Assembly (NCBI GenBank): GCA_028288405.1
Contig: JAQBNS010000109.1
Location: 1-46,551, forward strand
Direction: 5' to 3'
Length of the DNA: 46,551 bases
From: Chitinophagaceae bacterium
GTDB taxonomy: Bacteria > Bacteroidota > Bacteroidia > Cytophagales > Cytophagaceae
Of the stretch, positions 34,463-43,171 are shown piece after piece. Position 1 is the stretch's first letter; every line of letters starts with the position of its first letter. The notes under the pieces are model-generated. The model had not been told where the DNA came from. It saw only the letters and a list, made by a program, of their open reading frames with translations, and did no database searches. Both the position numbers and the translations under genes were made by a program.

Positions 34463-37400
34463 ATGTTTACAGCTCTCCGTTTCTTGTTACTCCTTGCGGT
34501 TCTTTTTCCATTGTCTCTTCAGGCTCAGGAAGGTAGTTTAGACTTAACATTTAACGCACTTGATCAAGTAACATTTGGTGATGGCAAAGGCACCAATGAT
34601 AAAGCAGCATTTTGCTCGGCTATTACGTCAGATAATAAGTTGCTGGTTGCAGGAGATTTTCCAACCTACAATGGTACAACTGTCGGAAGATTGATAAGAA
34701 TAAATATGGACGGATCATTGGATCCATCCTTTAACGCCGGCACAGGACCTGGTGTTGGTGAAATCAGAAAAATCATTCTTCTTAGCAGCGGTAAGTTTTT
34801 CATCGTTGGTAATTTCACTGCTTACAATGGCAATACAGTACCCGGTATAGCCAGAATAAATGCAGACGGGAGTTTCGATGCTTCCTTCTCACTGGGCTCA
34901 ACAGCGCCTAACTTTCCTGTTCAAGCGGCAGAGTTATTACCGGACGGTAAGCTCATTATTTCCGGACAATTTACAACCATCAACGGGACGCCTAAAAAAT
35001 ACATTGCTCGCATCTTAGAAGATGGAGCTCTAGATCCTTCCTTTGAAGCGAACCTGACGCAACAGCAAAATGTAAAAGCAGTGCAGTCCAATGGGAAACT
35101 TCTTATTAATTTTAATTCTACCATAACGCGACTAAATGCTGACGGGAGTCCTGACGCTACATTCACCACCATTGGAGTACAATCTTCCTATTACCCCGGT
35201 GATCTGTTGTTATTACCCAATGATAAATTTCTCCTTACATTTTCCGGTGCCGGTAATAAAATAGTAGGTTATACTTCTGAGGGTATTGTAGATCCTTCGT
35301 TTCAACAAGGTTCATTCAGTTCTGGCGGAGTTTATTCCTGGAAGGTAAGGAACGATAATAAAATTGTAGTAGCAGGAACCTTTAGCTTTTACGGTCCTTC
35401 CAACAGGTCCAAAATGATGCTGCTGAATACCGATGGTACCGCTGATCTTTCTTTTAATCAACCGACAACTTATACGTATAATCATCTTTCTATTTTATCC
35501 GATGATAAACTACTGGTGAGTCATTCTACCGGCATAGTATTATTAAGTGCAACAGGAGGATTTATATCCAATTTCAAAAATACCAAAGGAGCCGACGCAC
35601 CAGTCAATGTAGTGATTGTACAACCCGATGATAAAATAATATTAGGAGGTCAGTTTAGCAGCTACAACCAAAAACAAACCAACAATGTCGTACGCATCAC
35701 ATCTGATGGAAACATTGATCCTACATTTAACTCACTAATTAACGGAGCATCGGTTGAATCCATAAATTTACAACCTGATGGCAAATTAATTGTAGCCGGA
35801 AGTTTTAATAGTCCAGGCAATCCTAACCTTAGAAGATTAAATGCAGACGGCTCCTTCGATCCCTCATTTTTTTCCAGCGCACTTGGTGTCATATACGCCA
35901 GTAAACTTCAATCCGATGGTAAAATTTTAATAGGAGGCACTTTTACCTATTATGGTCCAGATGAAAGAAAAGGAATTGCACGCTTAAACGCCGATGGGTC
36001 AATAGATAATACATTCATCCCTCCTGCAGGTTTTACAGGAATTGTCAATGCTATTGCGCTGCAATCAGATGGTAAAATTTTAGTCGCAGGAACTATTGCT
36101 TGTTCATCCTCTCAATTTCCAACCAAATATAATTTCTTACGATTGAATACAGATGGAAGTGTAGATCAATCTTTTAAATCAGGAACCGGTATAGAAAGCT
36201 CGACCTATAAAATAGCTGTTGGGCCTGATGATAAAATTATAGTTGGAGGCTCAGGCATATTATATAATGGTGTAGAAACAGGACATTATGCACGACTCAA
36301 TCCTGACGGAAGCATAGACAAAACCTTTATCAAAAACATAGCGAGTTATCCTCCTCAACCTTCATCTGTATATATACAATCCGATGGGAAAATTTTAATG
36401 CAAGTTCTTAATTCTAACTTCTTCCGATTAAATTCAGATGGAAGCATAGATAATTCATTCATTATAGGAGTTCCTAATGGTTCTTCTCCCTATAATTCTG
36501 GTCCCTCTGCTGGCGTAGCAAGTGATGGATCCATATACTATGGAGGTAGCTTTGGTACGTATAATGGCATTATCAGAAATAGCATTGCAAAAATAAACGG
36601 TAGTCACATCAGTGATTACTGCAAATACTTTCAGCTTTACTTTAAAGACGTATCAGACATTAACTGCATCGGTAACGGTCCAACAGCTACTGCCCAAGCC
36701 TTCGGAGGTACAGCGCCTTATCAATACGATTGGACAACACCGGTGCAAACAGGCGCCACTGTTTCTTTAACCACAGGAGGCATTTACACCGCACACGTAA
36801 CGGATGCTAAAGGATGTTCGGCCAATGCCTCTTTATTAATCACTGATCCTCTAATTTCGACACAAGCTGATCTGACCAATAATTTTGTAGCCACTACACT
36901 TAGAAAAGGCTTTACTTCTACCTTTACCATCAATGCTTTGAACCAAGGATGTGCCAGTGCTTCAGGAAAGCTAAAACTCGTATTGAACAACTTCGTGACT
37001 TATATGAGCGCTACACCCACGCCAATCAATATATCCGGAGATACTTTAATCTGGAACGTTAGCAACCTTGTTTATGGTGGGGCATTGTTTCAACCAGTAG
37101 TAACCATCCAAACCACCACAAGCGCTGTTGTCGGTCAACAGTTGTGTTTTCCAGTCATTATTACCTCTACTGTAGCAGATGCAAACCCTGATAATAATAT
37201 AAAAAAATACTGTCTCACTGTATTTAACAGCTACGATCCCAATGATAAACAAGTCTACCCTATCGGAGCCTGCAATCAACATTACATTACAAATGATCAA
37301 CCACTGACTTACACGCTGCGTTTTCAAAACACGGGTAATTCATCTGCCATCAATGTCATTGTCTCTGATACAATAAGCGCGGGGCTTGATTTGTCTACTG

Positions 37401-38701
37401 CACGCGTAATCAGTCATAGCCATCCGGTGATTACAGAAGTGGTGAATAATAACATTTTAAAATTCCATTTTGATAACATTCAATTGCCAACAGCTACGGC
37501 CAATGAATCTGCCAGCAAGGGATATGTTGTATTTGAAATTTCACCCATTAGTAATTCTACAACAGATATTCTGATCAATAACAAAGTCAATATTTATTTC
37601 GACTACAACGATCCGATTACAACCAATACCGTTTTCAATACGCTGACCAATAGCATACCCACAGTCGATGCTTCAGTTGTACAAGCCGGCGATGTATTAA
37701 CCGCCAATACGACAAGCGCGTCTTATCAATGGTACAATTGTTCAACTGGTAAAACAGATGTTTCGGGCGCTACTAACCAATCCTTTACTATTCCTGTTCT
37801 GAATACCAACTACGGCGTGCGTGTTGGTGTCGATGGGTGTACGGCAGAGTCTGACTGTTTCCACAAGTTCCAACCCGTCATCCAATCTACACCGGTTGTT
37901 TTACCAACGACTACTTATACCTATGGACAAACAAGTCCTTACATCATTTACCGTGTAGGAGCCAATGAACTGTTTGAAGATATAACCGTTTCCGTTCCGA
38001 CTGATTTTTCAATCAGTACAGATTCCGTAAACTTCTCTTCTGCGGTTACCATTGTTCCTGTAAATGGAAAAGTAAATCCTTCACAAAAATTATACATCAG
38101 ATTAGATAACAAAGAAAAAGAGATCGGCACTTCTATTTTTTCTATCAATCATTCTACCGAACATGGCACAAACCTCATTCTTCCTTGTACACTTGTTGTA
38201 AACAAAGCACCTATACATGTGTATGTAACCACCGAACAACGTTACCAGAGTGAACCTAATCCAACGTTTCAATTGACCTACCAAGGATTTGTAAACAACG
38301 ATGATGAATCGGTATTGGATGAACTCCCAACGACAGAATGTTATGCGAATGAAAATAGTACACCAGGCCCTTATACCGTATACGTCTTTGGTGGATCAGA
38401 CAATCATTACCAATTCGATCTTCATTACGGAACGCTGAATGTGCTTATCGTAACATCCAATAATACAAGTAGCATCATCGATAATTACGCTGTGGTTCCT
38501 AATCCTGCCTCTCAATCCATTCGTATCAAAAGTATTGTAACTCCTGATATCAGCATACTATCAGATCTGAGCGGCAATGTCATTGGCAACTATCACGGGT
38601 CGACCATTGACATTTCTACTTTAGCAGATGGGATGTATATTCTTACTACCTGGTTTGAGAATACGAAAGCAACTGTTTTAGTTTCCATCATTCATGACTA
38701 A
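34463..38701 (+). CDS. Giant secreted mosaic protein: delta-60 repeats, SprB repeat, DUF7619-like, MBG domains, T9SS sorting domain
   Basis: A 1412-aa protein with a signal peptide ending near SLQAQ. Residues about 25-700 carry about 14 delta-60 repeats (N-x-D-G-S-[LFI]-D-x-[ST]-F with I-x-L-Q-x-D-G-K-I-[LI]-[VI]-G-G), predicting beta-propellers. One SprB-type repeat follows (about 731-796, FGGTAPYQYDWTTP, DAKGCSA). Then come a domain starting SYDPNDKQVYP (about 922-1070; TLRFQNTGNSSAINVIVSDT and VNIYFDYNDPI are DUF7619-like), two MBG-like domains (about 1146-1330), and a T9SS type A sorting domain (1336-1412, VVPNPASQSIRI, LADGMYILTTW). Probably a surface adhesin; SprB in Flavobacterium is a gliding adhesin, but similarity here is limited to one repeat. 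Confidence 0.92.
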   Translation: MFTALRFLLLLAVLFPLSLQAQEGSLDLTFNALDQVTFGDGKGTNDKAAFCSAITSDNKLLVAGDFPTYNGTTVGRLIRINMDGSLDPSFNAGTGPGVGEIRKIILLSSGKFFIVGNFTAYNGNTVPGIARINADGSFDASFSLGSTAPNFPVQAAELLPDGKLIISGQFTTINGTPKKYIARILEDGALDPSFEANLTQQQNVKAVQSNGKLLINFNSTITRLNADGSPDATFTTIGVQSSYYPGDLLLLPNDKFLLTFSGAGNKIVGYTSEGIVDPSFQQGSFSSGGVYSWKVRNDNKIVVAGTFSFYGPSNRSKMMLLNTDGTADLSFNQPTTYTYNHLSILSDDKLLVSHSTGIVLLSATGGFISNFKNTKGADAPVNVVIVQPDDKIILGGQFSSYNQKQTNNVVRITSDGNIDPTFNSLINGASVESINLQPDGKLIVAGSFNSPGNPNLRRLNADGSFDPSFFSSALGVIYASKLQSDGKILIGGTFTYYGPDERKGIARLNADGSIDNTFIPPAGFTGIVNAIALQSDGKILVAGTIACSSSQFPTKYNFLRLNTDGSVDQSFKSGTGIESSTYKIAVGPDDKIIVGGSGILYNGVETGHYARLNPDGSIDKTFIKNIASYPPQPSSVYIQSDGKILMQVLNSNFFRLNSDGSIDNSFIIGVPNGSSPYNSGPSAGVASDGSIYYGGSFGTYNGIIRNSIAKINGSHISDYCKYFQLYFKDVSDINCIGNGPTATAQAFGGTAPYQYDWTTPVQTGATVSLTTGGIYTAHVTDAKGCSANASLLITDPLISTQADLTNNFVATTLRKGFTSTFTINALNQGCASASGKLKLVLNNFVTYMSATPTPINISGDTLIWNVSNLVYGGALFQPVVTIQTTTSAVVGQQLCFPVIITSTVADANPDNNIKKYCLTVFNSYDPNDKQVYPIGACNQHYITNDQPLTYTLRFQNTGNSSAINVIVSDTISAGLDLSTARVISHSHPVITEVVNNNILKFHFDNIQLPTATANESASKGYVVFEISPISNSTTDILINNKVNIYFDYNDPITTNTVFNTLTNSIPTVDASVVQAGDVLTANTTSASYQWYNCSTGKTDVSGATNQSFTIPVLNTNYGVRVGVDGCTAESDCFHKFQPVIQSTPVVLPTTTYTYGQTSPYIIYRVGANELFEDITVSVPTDFSISTDSVNFSSAVTIVPVNGKVNPSQKLYIRLDNKEKEIGTSIFSINHSTEHGTNLILPCTLVVNKAPIHVYVTTEQRYQSEPNPTFQLTYQGFVNNDDESVLDELPTTECYANENSTPGPYTVYVFGGSDNHYQFDLHYGTLNVLIVTSNNTSSIIDNYAVVPNPASQSIRIKSIVTPDISILSDLSGNVIGNYHGSTIDISTLADGMYILTTWFENTKATVLVSIIHD

Positions 38702-38720
38702 CTAAAATCCATAAAAAATA

Positions 38721-38754
38721 ACAGAAGGCTCTTCATAAATGAAGAGCCTTCTGT
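38721..38754 (+). terminator. Probable terminator of the 1412-aa gene
   Basis: A perfect 15-bp stem (38721-38735 with 38740-38754), 4-nt loop, 19 nt after the stop. The T-run is weak, so termination may be inefficient. Confidence 0.65.
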
Positions 38755-38893
38755 GTATAATATCATTACTATTTCGCTTTTATCACTTTTGTGTAAGTAT
38801 ATACGAAATACTTGACAGACATCAGCTTAAGACTGATCTTTTCAATCGGCATCCAGTTAAAATTAGAGTTAACGACCATTTTTAAGAATTATG

Positions 38894-38924
38894 GTGAATC
38901 CCATAGGAACAAAAGATAACTTTG
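38894..38924 (+). promoter_or_regulatory. Probable promoter of the MFS exporter
   Basis: TAACTTTG (38917-38924) matches TAnnTTTG; 20 nt upstream is GTG (38894-38896) in place of the usual TTG. Inferred transcription start near 38930. Confidence 0.5.
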
Positions 38925-38964
38925 CAGCGTTGTACAGATCACAAAATTCCCACAGCAACATCCA

Positions 38965-40173
38965 ATGACCAGACAAACTTATACCTCGTTGATTCTTATA
39001 CTGGGCACACTTACAGCGCTTGTTCCTTTTACCGTTGACATGTACCTGCCCGGTTTTCCAGAAATCGCCAGAGATCTTCATACCACCACGGCGCAAGTAG
39101 CACTTTCTTTATCCAGCTTTTTTATCGGTATTTCAGCAGGACAACTCTTGTACGGTCCTTTGCTTGATAGATTTGGGAGAAAAATTCCATTGTATTTAGG
39201 AATGACACTTTTTGTGGTCGCTTCTATCTGCTGCATATGGGTCACTAACATTAATGAATTGATTGTCCTTCGCTTTATACAAGCCATCGGGGGCTGCGCA
39301 GCAGCCGTGACTTCTATGACCTTAGTACGTGATCTGTTTCCTGTAAAGGATTCCGCCAAAGTATTTTCATTACTCATGCTGATGGTTGGCCTCTCTCCTA
39401 TGCTGGCGCCTACTATTGGCAGTTATGTAACGGATGCATTCGGGTGGCATGCCGTATTCATTACATTAGCAGGTATGGGAGTATTTGTTATGCTAACCGT
39501 AACTTTATTTGTACCCAATAGTTATGTACCTGATACCACCTTGTCATTAAAACCTAAACCTATCTTAGATAATTTCATATTGGTTTTACGTGAACCGGCT
39601 TTCTATACCTATGCATTCACGGGTGCGATAGCCTTCGGCGGTTTGTTTGCTTATGTTGCCAGTTCTCCTTTAATATTCAGAGAAGTCTTCGAAGTAGATA
39701 CAAAAGTGTACGGATGGATCTTTGCTTTTTTATCTATTGCCTTCATAGGGGCTAACCAGGTGAACATGCTCTTATTGAATTACTATACCAGCGAACAAAT
39801 TGTACGTGCAGCATTGATAGGAGCTTGTGCAGTATTGGTTGTTTTCCTTGCTCTGACATTGTCTGGTGTCATAGGATTGTATGGAACCATTGCATTTCTA
39901 TTTCTTTACTTATCTTTCCTAGGTTTGATCAATCCTAATACGGCGGCTTTATCCTTAGCGCCTTTCAGCAGAAATGCCGGTTCAGCTTCCGCATTGCTTG
40001 GCGCTTTTCAAATGTGTATGGGAGCACTAGCTTCGATCGCTGTGAGTTTGTTTAACAATCTTTCTACTGTTCCAATGATCATGATTATAGCAGGCACTAC
40101 TTTCCTGGCCTTATTGATGTTGACTGTCGGGAAACGCTTAGCCCAAAGAAACATAGAGCGCGTATCGTCTTAA
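38965..40173 (+). CDS. Bcr/CflA-family MFS multidrug exporter
   Basis: A 402-aa inner-membrane transporter with 12 predicted helices. The N-terminus TALVPFTVDMYLPGFPEIA and the motif-A loop GQLLYGPLLDRFGRKIPLYLG-type sequence (about residues 55-75) are diagnostic of drug:H+ antiporters of the Bcr/CflA (DHA1) group, as are FIQAIGGCAAAVTSMTLVRD and PMLAPTIGSYV. Relatives export bicyclomycin, chloramphenicol or sulfonamides; the substrate here is not predictable. Monocistronic and convergent with the small RNA candidate and hsp20. Confidence 0.92.
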   Translation: MTRQTYTSLILILGTLTALVPFTVDMYLPGFPEIARDLHTTTAQVALSLSSFFIGISAGQLLYGPLLDRFGRKIPLYLGMTLFVVASICCIWVTNINELIVLRFIQAIGGCAAAVTSMTLVRDLFPVKDSAKVFSLLMLMVGLSPMLAPTIGSYVTDAFGWHAVFITLAGMGVFVMLTVTLFVPNSYVPDTTLSLKPKPILDNFILVLREPAFYTYAFTGAIAFGGLFAYVASSPLIFREVFEVDTKVYGWIFAFLSIAFIGANQVNMLLLNYYTSEQIVRAALIGACAVLVVFLALTLSGVIGLYGTIAFLFLYLSFLGLINPNTAALSLAPFSRNAGSASALLGAFQMCMGALASIAVSLFNNLSTVPMIMIIAGTTFLALLMLTVGKRLAQRNIERVSS

Positions 40174-40180
40174 AAGACTA

Positions 40181-40330
40181 AAATAAAAAAAGCAAGTTTG
40201 CGCATTCACCGCCGGCGCACTCATAATTTTTTCTGGAAAAAATGTTATGTGACTCGTGAGAGTTCAGATAAAGCATTTTTTATATAATCCATGAGCATAG
40301 GTCGGCCATTGACAGCGTAGGCAAACTTGC
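40181..40330 (-). ncRNA. Candidate structured small RNA, rod-shaped, 6S-like in form
   Basis: On the minus strand the predicted transcript begins with GCAAGTTTGC (40330 down to 40321) and ends with the exact complement GCAAACTTGC (40201 to 40192) followed by TTTTTTTATTT, i.e. a 10-bp closing stem with a terminator U-tract. Inside, CTCAT pairs with ATGAG (extendable by G-U pairs) and AAAAAATG pairs with CATTTTTT, giving one long interrupted rod with a GC-rich asymmetric internal loop (GGCCGACC opposite GCGCCGGCGG) and a small apical ACTC-tcac-GAGT hairpin. A promoter with correct spacing starts the transcript at the stem. No ORF. The rod with open middle recalls 6S RNA, but I cannot confirm homology from sequence alone. 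Confidence 0.55.
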
Positions 40331-40334
40331 AAAA

Positions 40335-40366
40335 CAAAGATACGTCAATCATAGACTAGAACCAAA
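40335..40366 (-). promoter_or_regulatory. Promoter of the small RNA candidate
   Basis: On the minus strand TTTG (40363-40366) is followed by 20 nt and TATCTTTG (40335-40342), an exact TAnnTTTG. Initiation would fall near 40330, exactly where the closing stem starts. Confidence 0.65.
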
Positions 40367-40413
40367 CGTATGAGTAAGCTCTAGGAGAAAAAATATTCTT
40401 CTTTAAATAACAG

Positions 40414-40463
40414 AAACAGAGCGGAGAAACAGTGCAAATGCTGTTTCTCCGCTCTGTTTCTAT
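40414..40463 (-). terminator. Terminator downstream of hsp20
   Basis: A perfect 21-bp stem (40414-40434 with 40443-40463; core CAGAGCGGAGAAACAG), 8-nt loop, about 60 nt beyond the hsp20 stop. A weaker GC-rich hairpin (CTCCCGCC...GACGGGAG) lies between it and the gene. Confidence 0.8.
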
Positions 40464-40525
40464 TTCTCAATAGATCTCCCGCCCTCCACTCAAGGAAGAC
40501 GGGAGCTTCAACACTCAACCAACAA

Positions 40526-40981
40526 TTAACTTATAGAAATCTCTCTGTTCTCCTTTTTCTCTAATTCTTTTTTAGGTATGACTAAAGACAAGATTCCATT
40601 TTCATATTTGGCAACAATTGCATGTTCATTGGCATTCTCAGGCAATCTGAATGATCGTTGAAAAGATCCGTAATTAAACTCCTTCCTTGAGAATTTTTGT
40701 TCCGGTGCTTCTGTTGCTTCTTTGTGCTTGCCAGACACAATCAATGACCTTTTTTCTACAGCAATTTTAAAATCTGTTTTGTCATAACCCGGTGCTGATA
40801 ATTCCACCTTATAAGCGGCTGTCTCTTCTGAAATATTGACAGCCGGTACGAACGAAGCATGCTCCCTTGCAAAAACTTCGTTACCGAATACATTTCCAAA
40901 CACTCCGGCAAAGGGATGATTGTATGCTGCTCTATTGGCTTGCCCATTTTCTGAGGGCTTGTTCCATTCTACTAGTCTCAT
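40526..40981 (-). CDS. Hsp20 / alpha-crystallin small heat shock protein
   Basis: A 151-aa ATP-independent holdase that keeps unfolding proteins soluble. The alpha-crystallin domain spans about residues 45-140: VPAVNISEETAAYKVELSAP, KRSLIVSGKHKE, FNYGSFQRSFRLPENA, and the G-x-L motif NGILSLVIPKKE, with a short C-terminal I-S-I-S like the I-x-I anchor. The start is marked by an AGGAGG Shine-Dalgarno sequence 8 nt upstream (40991-40996), which is unusual in this window. No TAnnTTTG promoter was found, compatible with stress-specific control, which I cannot show. Confidence 0.94.
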   Translation of the reverse strand: MRLVEWNKPSENGQANRAAYNHPFAGVFGNVFGNEVFAREHASFVPAVNISEETAAYKVELSAPGYDKTDFKIAVEKRSLIVSGKHKEATEAPEQKFSRKEFNYGSFQRSFRLPENANEHAIVAKYENGILSLVIPKKELEKKENREISIS

Positions 40982-40990
40982 GATTTGGTT

Positions 40991-40996
40991 CCTCCT
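40991..40996 (-). promoter_or_regulatory. Perfect Shine-Dalgarno AGGAGG before hsp20
   Basis: AGGAGG on the minus strand, ending about 9 nt before the ATG at 40981. Other genes here lack such a site, in line with the weak use of Shine-Dalgarno sequences in Bacteroidota. Confidence 0.75.
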
Positions 40997-41234
40997 ATAC
41001 GTGTTAAACTATTATTAAACTTTACATTCCTATTCGTTCAAATTATATTCCAATGTAAAAAACAAGTCATTTAGCTGACAAAATTTCTACTTTAAGCTTA
41101 AACACAAACAACACTCCTGCTATTTTGTCCGATATGCTGACCTATTCGTGCCATAAAATCCATAGCTAATTTTAGTCGTTGCTATTGACAGTGAGCTTTG
41201 GCATATTTATAAGAATTAAATAAAATCATTTTAT

Positions 41235-41759
41235 ATGTTCCATAACGACAGTGACATTCATCCGCTCGACCGTTTGATTTTACTTCTTGTAGATCCGTTG
41301 ATCAATGCGCTATGTTTGTATTTACCTTTATTGGTAATGATTTATCCTTTATTTTTCTTTGGCTTTATTACGCATCATGCATTTATTAAATGCAACTTCT
41401 TTTTGTATGCTGCCACTTATCTCAATAAAGACATTGCAGGCGGAAGAAGTTTGGGCAAACGTGTCATGGGATATGCCGTAGTAAAAGAAAGTAATGGAAA
41501 AGCGCCACGCATGGCAATCTGTTTTTTACGTAACGTCACTTTTTTAATTTACATCGTAGAACTCATCTATGGATTATTTTCACCTTCACAAAAAATAACC
41601 GATCACTTTACCAAAACTAAAATTATCAAAACGGTAAAAGAGGCTAAGCCTATTAGCTCTTTTTACAATGACATGAAAAATATTTCTTATAATGACGAAA
41701 CAAGAGAAGTAATAGGCTTAACTGTTTTGCTTTTTCTATTTGTTTTATTTTTGAAATAA
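41235..41759 (+). CDS. RDD-family membrane protein
   Basis: A 174-aa protein with helices near residues 24-48, 50-65 and 101-116. The RDD-like segment is NKDIAGGRSLGKRVMGYAVV, followed by RMAICFLRNVTFLIYIVEL. The N-terminal R-D-D triad is reduced to L-D-R-L-I-L, so it is a divergent member. RDD proteins are small membrane proteins of mostly unknown function, some proposed as ion exchangers. The symporter gene starts 7 bp later, so the two are probably one operon. Confidence 0.78.
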   Translation: MFHNDSDIHPLDRLILLLVDPLINALCLYLPLLVMIYPLFFFGFITHHAFIKCNFFLYAATYLNKDIAGGRSLGKRVMGYAVVKESNGKAPRMAICFLRNVTFLIYIVELIYGLFSPSQKITDHFTKTKIIKTVKEAKPISSFYNDMKNISYNDETREVIGLTVLLFLFVLFLK

Positions 41760-41766
41760 TAAAAAC

Positions 41767-42963
41767 TTGAATCCTTCTTCTTTTTTACATCGCACATTCA
41801 ACAACCTTACTCTTCGTGTAGTACTGGCCATCATAGCAGGCATACTACTGGGGCATTTTGCACCGAGTACAGCGGTACGCATGGAACCATTGGGTAAAGG
41901 ATTCATTGATCTGATAAAATTGTTTATTGCCCCTATTATCTTTCTAACTATTGTAACAGGCATTGCAGGTATGTCTGATTTGAAAAAAGCAGGACGCATC
42001 GGTATTAAATCATTATTCTATTTTGAATTAGTAACGACACTAGCACTCGCCATAGGCATTGCGGTCGCTTATTGGTTACAACCAGGACTTATCGACAAAC
42101 AAAGTCTAACCGTAAAAGATGCCTCACACTACGCACAGCAAACTGATGCAGCCTTTGACTGGTTGCATTTTTTCCTGCACAATTTTACATTACAAGTATT
42201 ATTCATAGCATTAGTCACGGGCATTTTACTTCACTATTCAAACAAGAGAGTTGAAATCACCCGAACATTAGAAAAGATCTCTTATTATGTATTTAAGGCA
42301 TTGAAATACGTCATGTATTTGGCTCCTGTCGGAGCCTTTGGAGGAATGGCATATACCATTGGAAAGTTTGGTTTGCATACCTTGATTCCATTAGCGAAAC
42401 TCATGGGAAGCATTTACCTGACAATGTTTCTTTTTGTTTTTCTTGTACTGGGCAGCATTCTCAGGTATTACGGTATGAATGTATTCTCTTTATTGAAAAA
42501 AATAAAGGAAGAACTATTACTCGTACTCGCTACCTCTTCTTCGGAAAGTGCTTTGCCTTCTATCATGCAAAAACTGGAAGGTATGGGATGCAGCAAACCC
42601 GTTGTCGGATTAGTCATTCCTACCGGCTATTCCTTCAATTTGGACGGTACGTCGATTTATTTATCCATGTCTGTTATATTTCTTGCCCAACTGTATGGCA
42701 TTACCTTGAGCTTTGGAGAACTATTAACCATTATAGGCATTCTCATGATTACATCGAAAGGGGCGGCCGGCGTGACTGGAAGCGGATTTGTTGTACTGGC
42801 GTCTACCCTTACCACGCTTCATAAAATACCTGTGGAAGGATTGGCCTTTTTACTGGGTATTGATAAATTTATGAGCGAAGCCAGAGCCATTACCAATTTG
42901 ATAGGCAACAGCGTAGCTACGCTTGTGATTGCAAAAAGTGAAAAGGAATACATTGAGCCTTAG
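41767..42963 (+). CDS. Dicarboxylate/amino acid:cation symporter (DAACS family)
   Basis: A 398-aa inner-membrane symporter that takes up glutamate, aspartate or C4-dicarboxylates with Na+ or H+. Family motifs: FIDLIKLFIAPIIFLTIVTG, the serine-rich hairpin ATSSSESALPSIMQKLE (about 255-271), SFNLDGTSIYLSM (NMDGT-type substrate and Na+ site, near residue 291) and the second hairpin SKGAAGVTGSGFVVLASTL. The start codon is TTG at 41767; no ATG gives a complete first helix. Immediately downstream of the RDD gene. Confidence 0.93.
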   Translation: MNPSSFLHRTFNNLTLRVVLAIIAGILLGHFAPSTAVRMEPLGKGFIDLIKLFIAPIIFLTIVTGIAGMSDLKKAGRIGIKSLFYFELVTTLALAIGIAVAYWLQPGLIDKQSLTVKDASHYAQQTDAAFDWLHFFLHNFTLQVLFIALVTGILLHYSNKRVEITRTLEKISYYVFKALKYVMYLAPVGAFGGMAYTIGKFGLHTLIPLAKLMGSIYLTMFLFVFLVLGSILRYYGMNVFSLLKKIKEELLLVLATSSSESALPSIMQKLEGMGCSKPVVGLVIPTGYSFNLDGTSIYLSMSVIFLAQLYGITLSFGELLTIIGILMITSKGAAGVTGSGFVVLASTLTTLHKIPVEGLAFLLGIDKFMSEARAITNLIGNSVATLVIAKSEKEYIEP

Positions 42964-43007
42964 CCCATATTACTCCAGGAGATCCCCATTAATAGGTATT
43001 TTATAAC

Positions 43008-43155
43008 ATATACGTCTAATTTAACATCCCATTTTTCATTCTTAACAAAACAAGCATTACCTTTGTCTCAACACGTTCTAGTTCTTTTTAAGAATTTCAT
43101 TCTTTTAGCATGTGATGGCTTCCAGACCTGATCAGGATATTTACTAGACGTATAT
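43008..43155. repeat. Nested inverted repeats upstream of a small membrane protein
   Basis: An outer perfect 11-bp pair (43008-43018 ATATACGTCTA; 43145-43155) encloses an inner perfect 8-bp pair (43038-43045 ATTCTTAA; 43088-43095). The region could fold as a leader structure ending 16 nt before the ATG at 43172. Function unknown; chance pairing in AT-rich DNA is possible. Confidence 0.4.
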
Positions 43156-43171
43156 TTTTAAAATTAAGAAA

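Larger units (their letters stand above)
40174..40525. other. Intergenic region holding an sRNA candidate and the hsp20 terminator
   Basis: A 352-bp region between the convergent MFS exporter and hsp20 genes. It contains the minus-strand structured RNA candidate (40181-40330) with its promoter (40335-40366) and the terminator hairpin 40414-40463. No protein-coding content seen. Confidence 0.6.

Noticed and set aside
41185..41213. TTGACA-N17-TATAAG, an almost perfect E. coli-type sigma70 promoter before the RDD gene
   Set aside because: Bacteroidota primary sigma factors use the TTG/TAnnTTTG pattern, and in AT-rich DNA such a match can occur by chance; without a mapped start I do not list it as a promoter.
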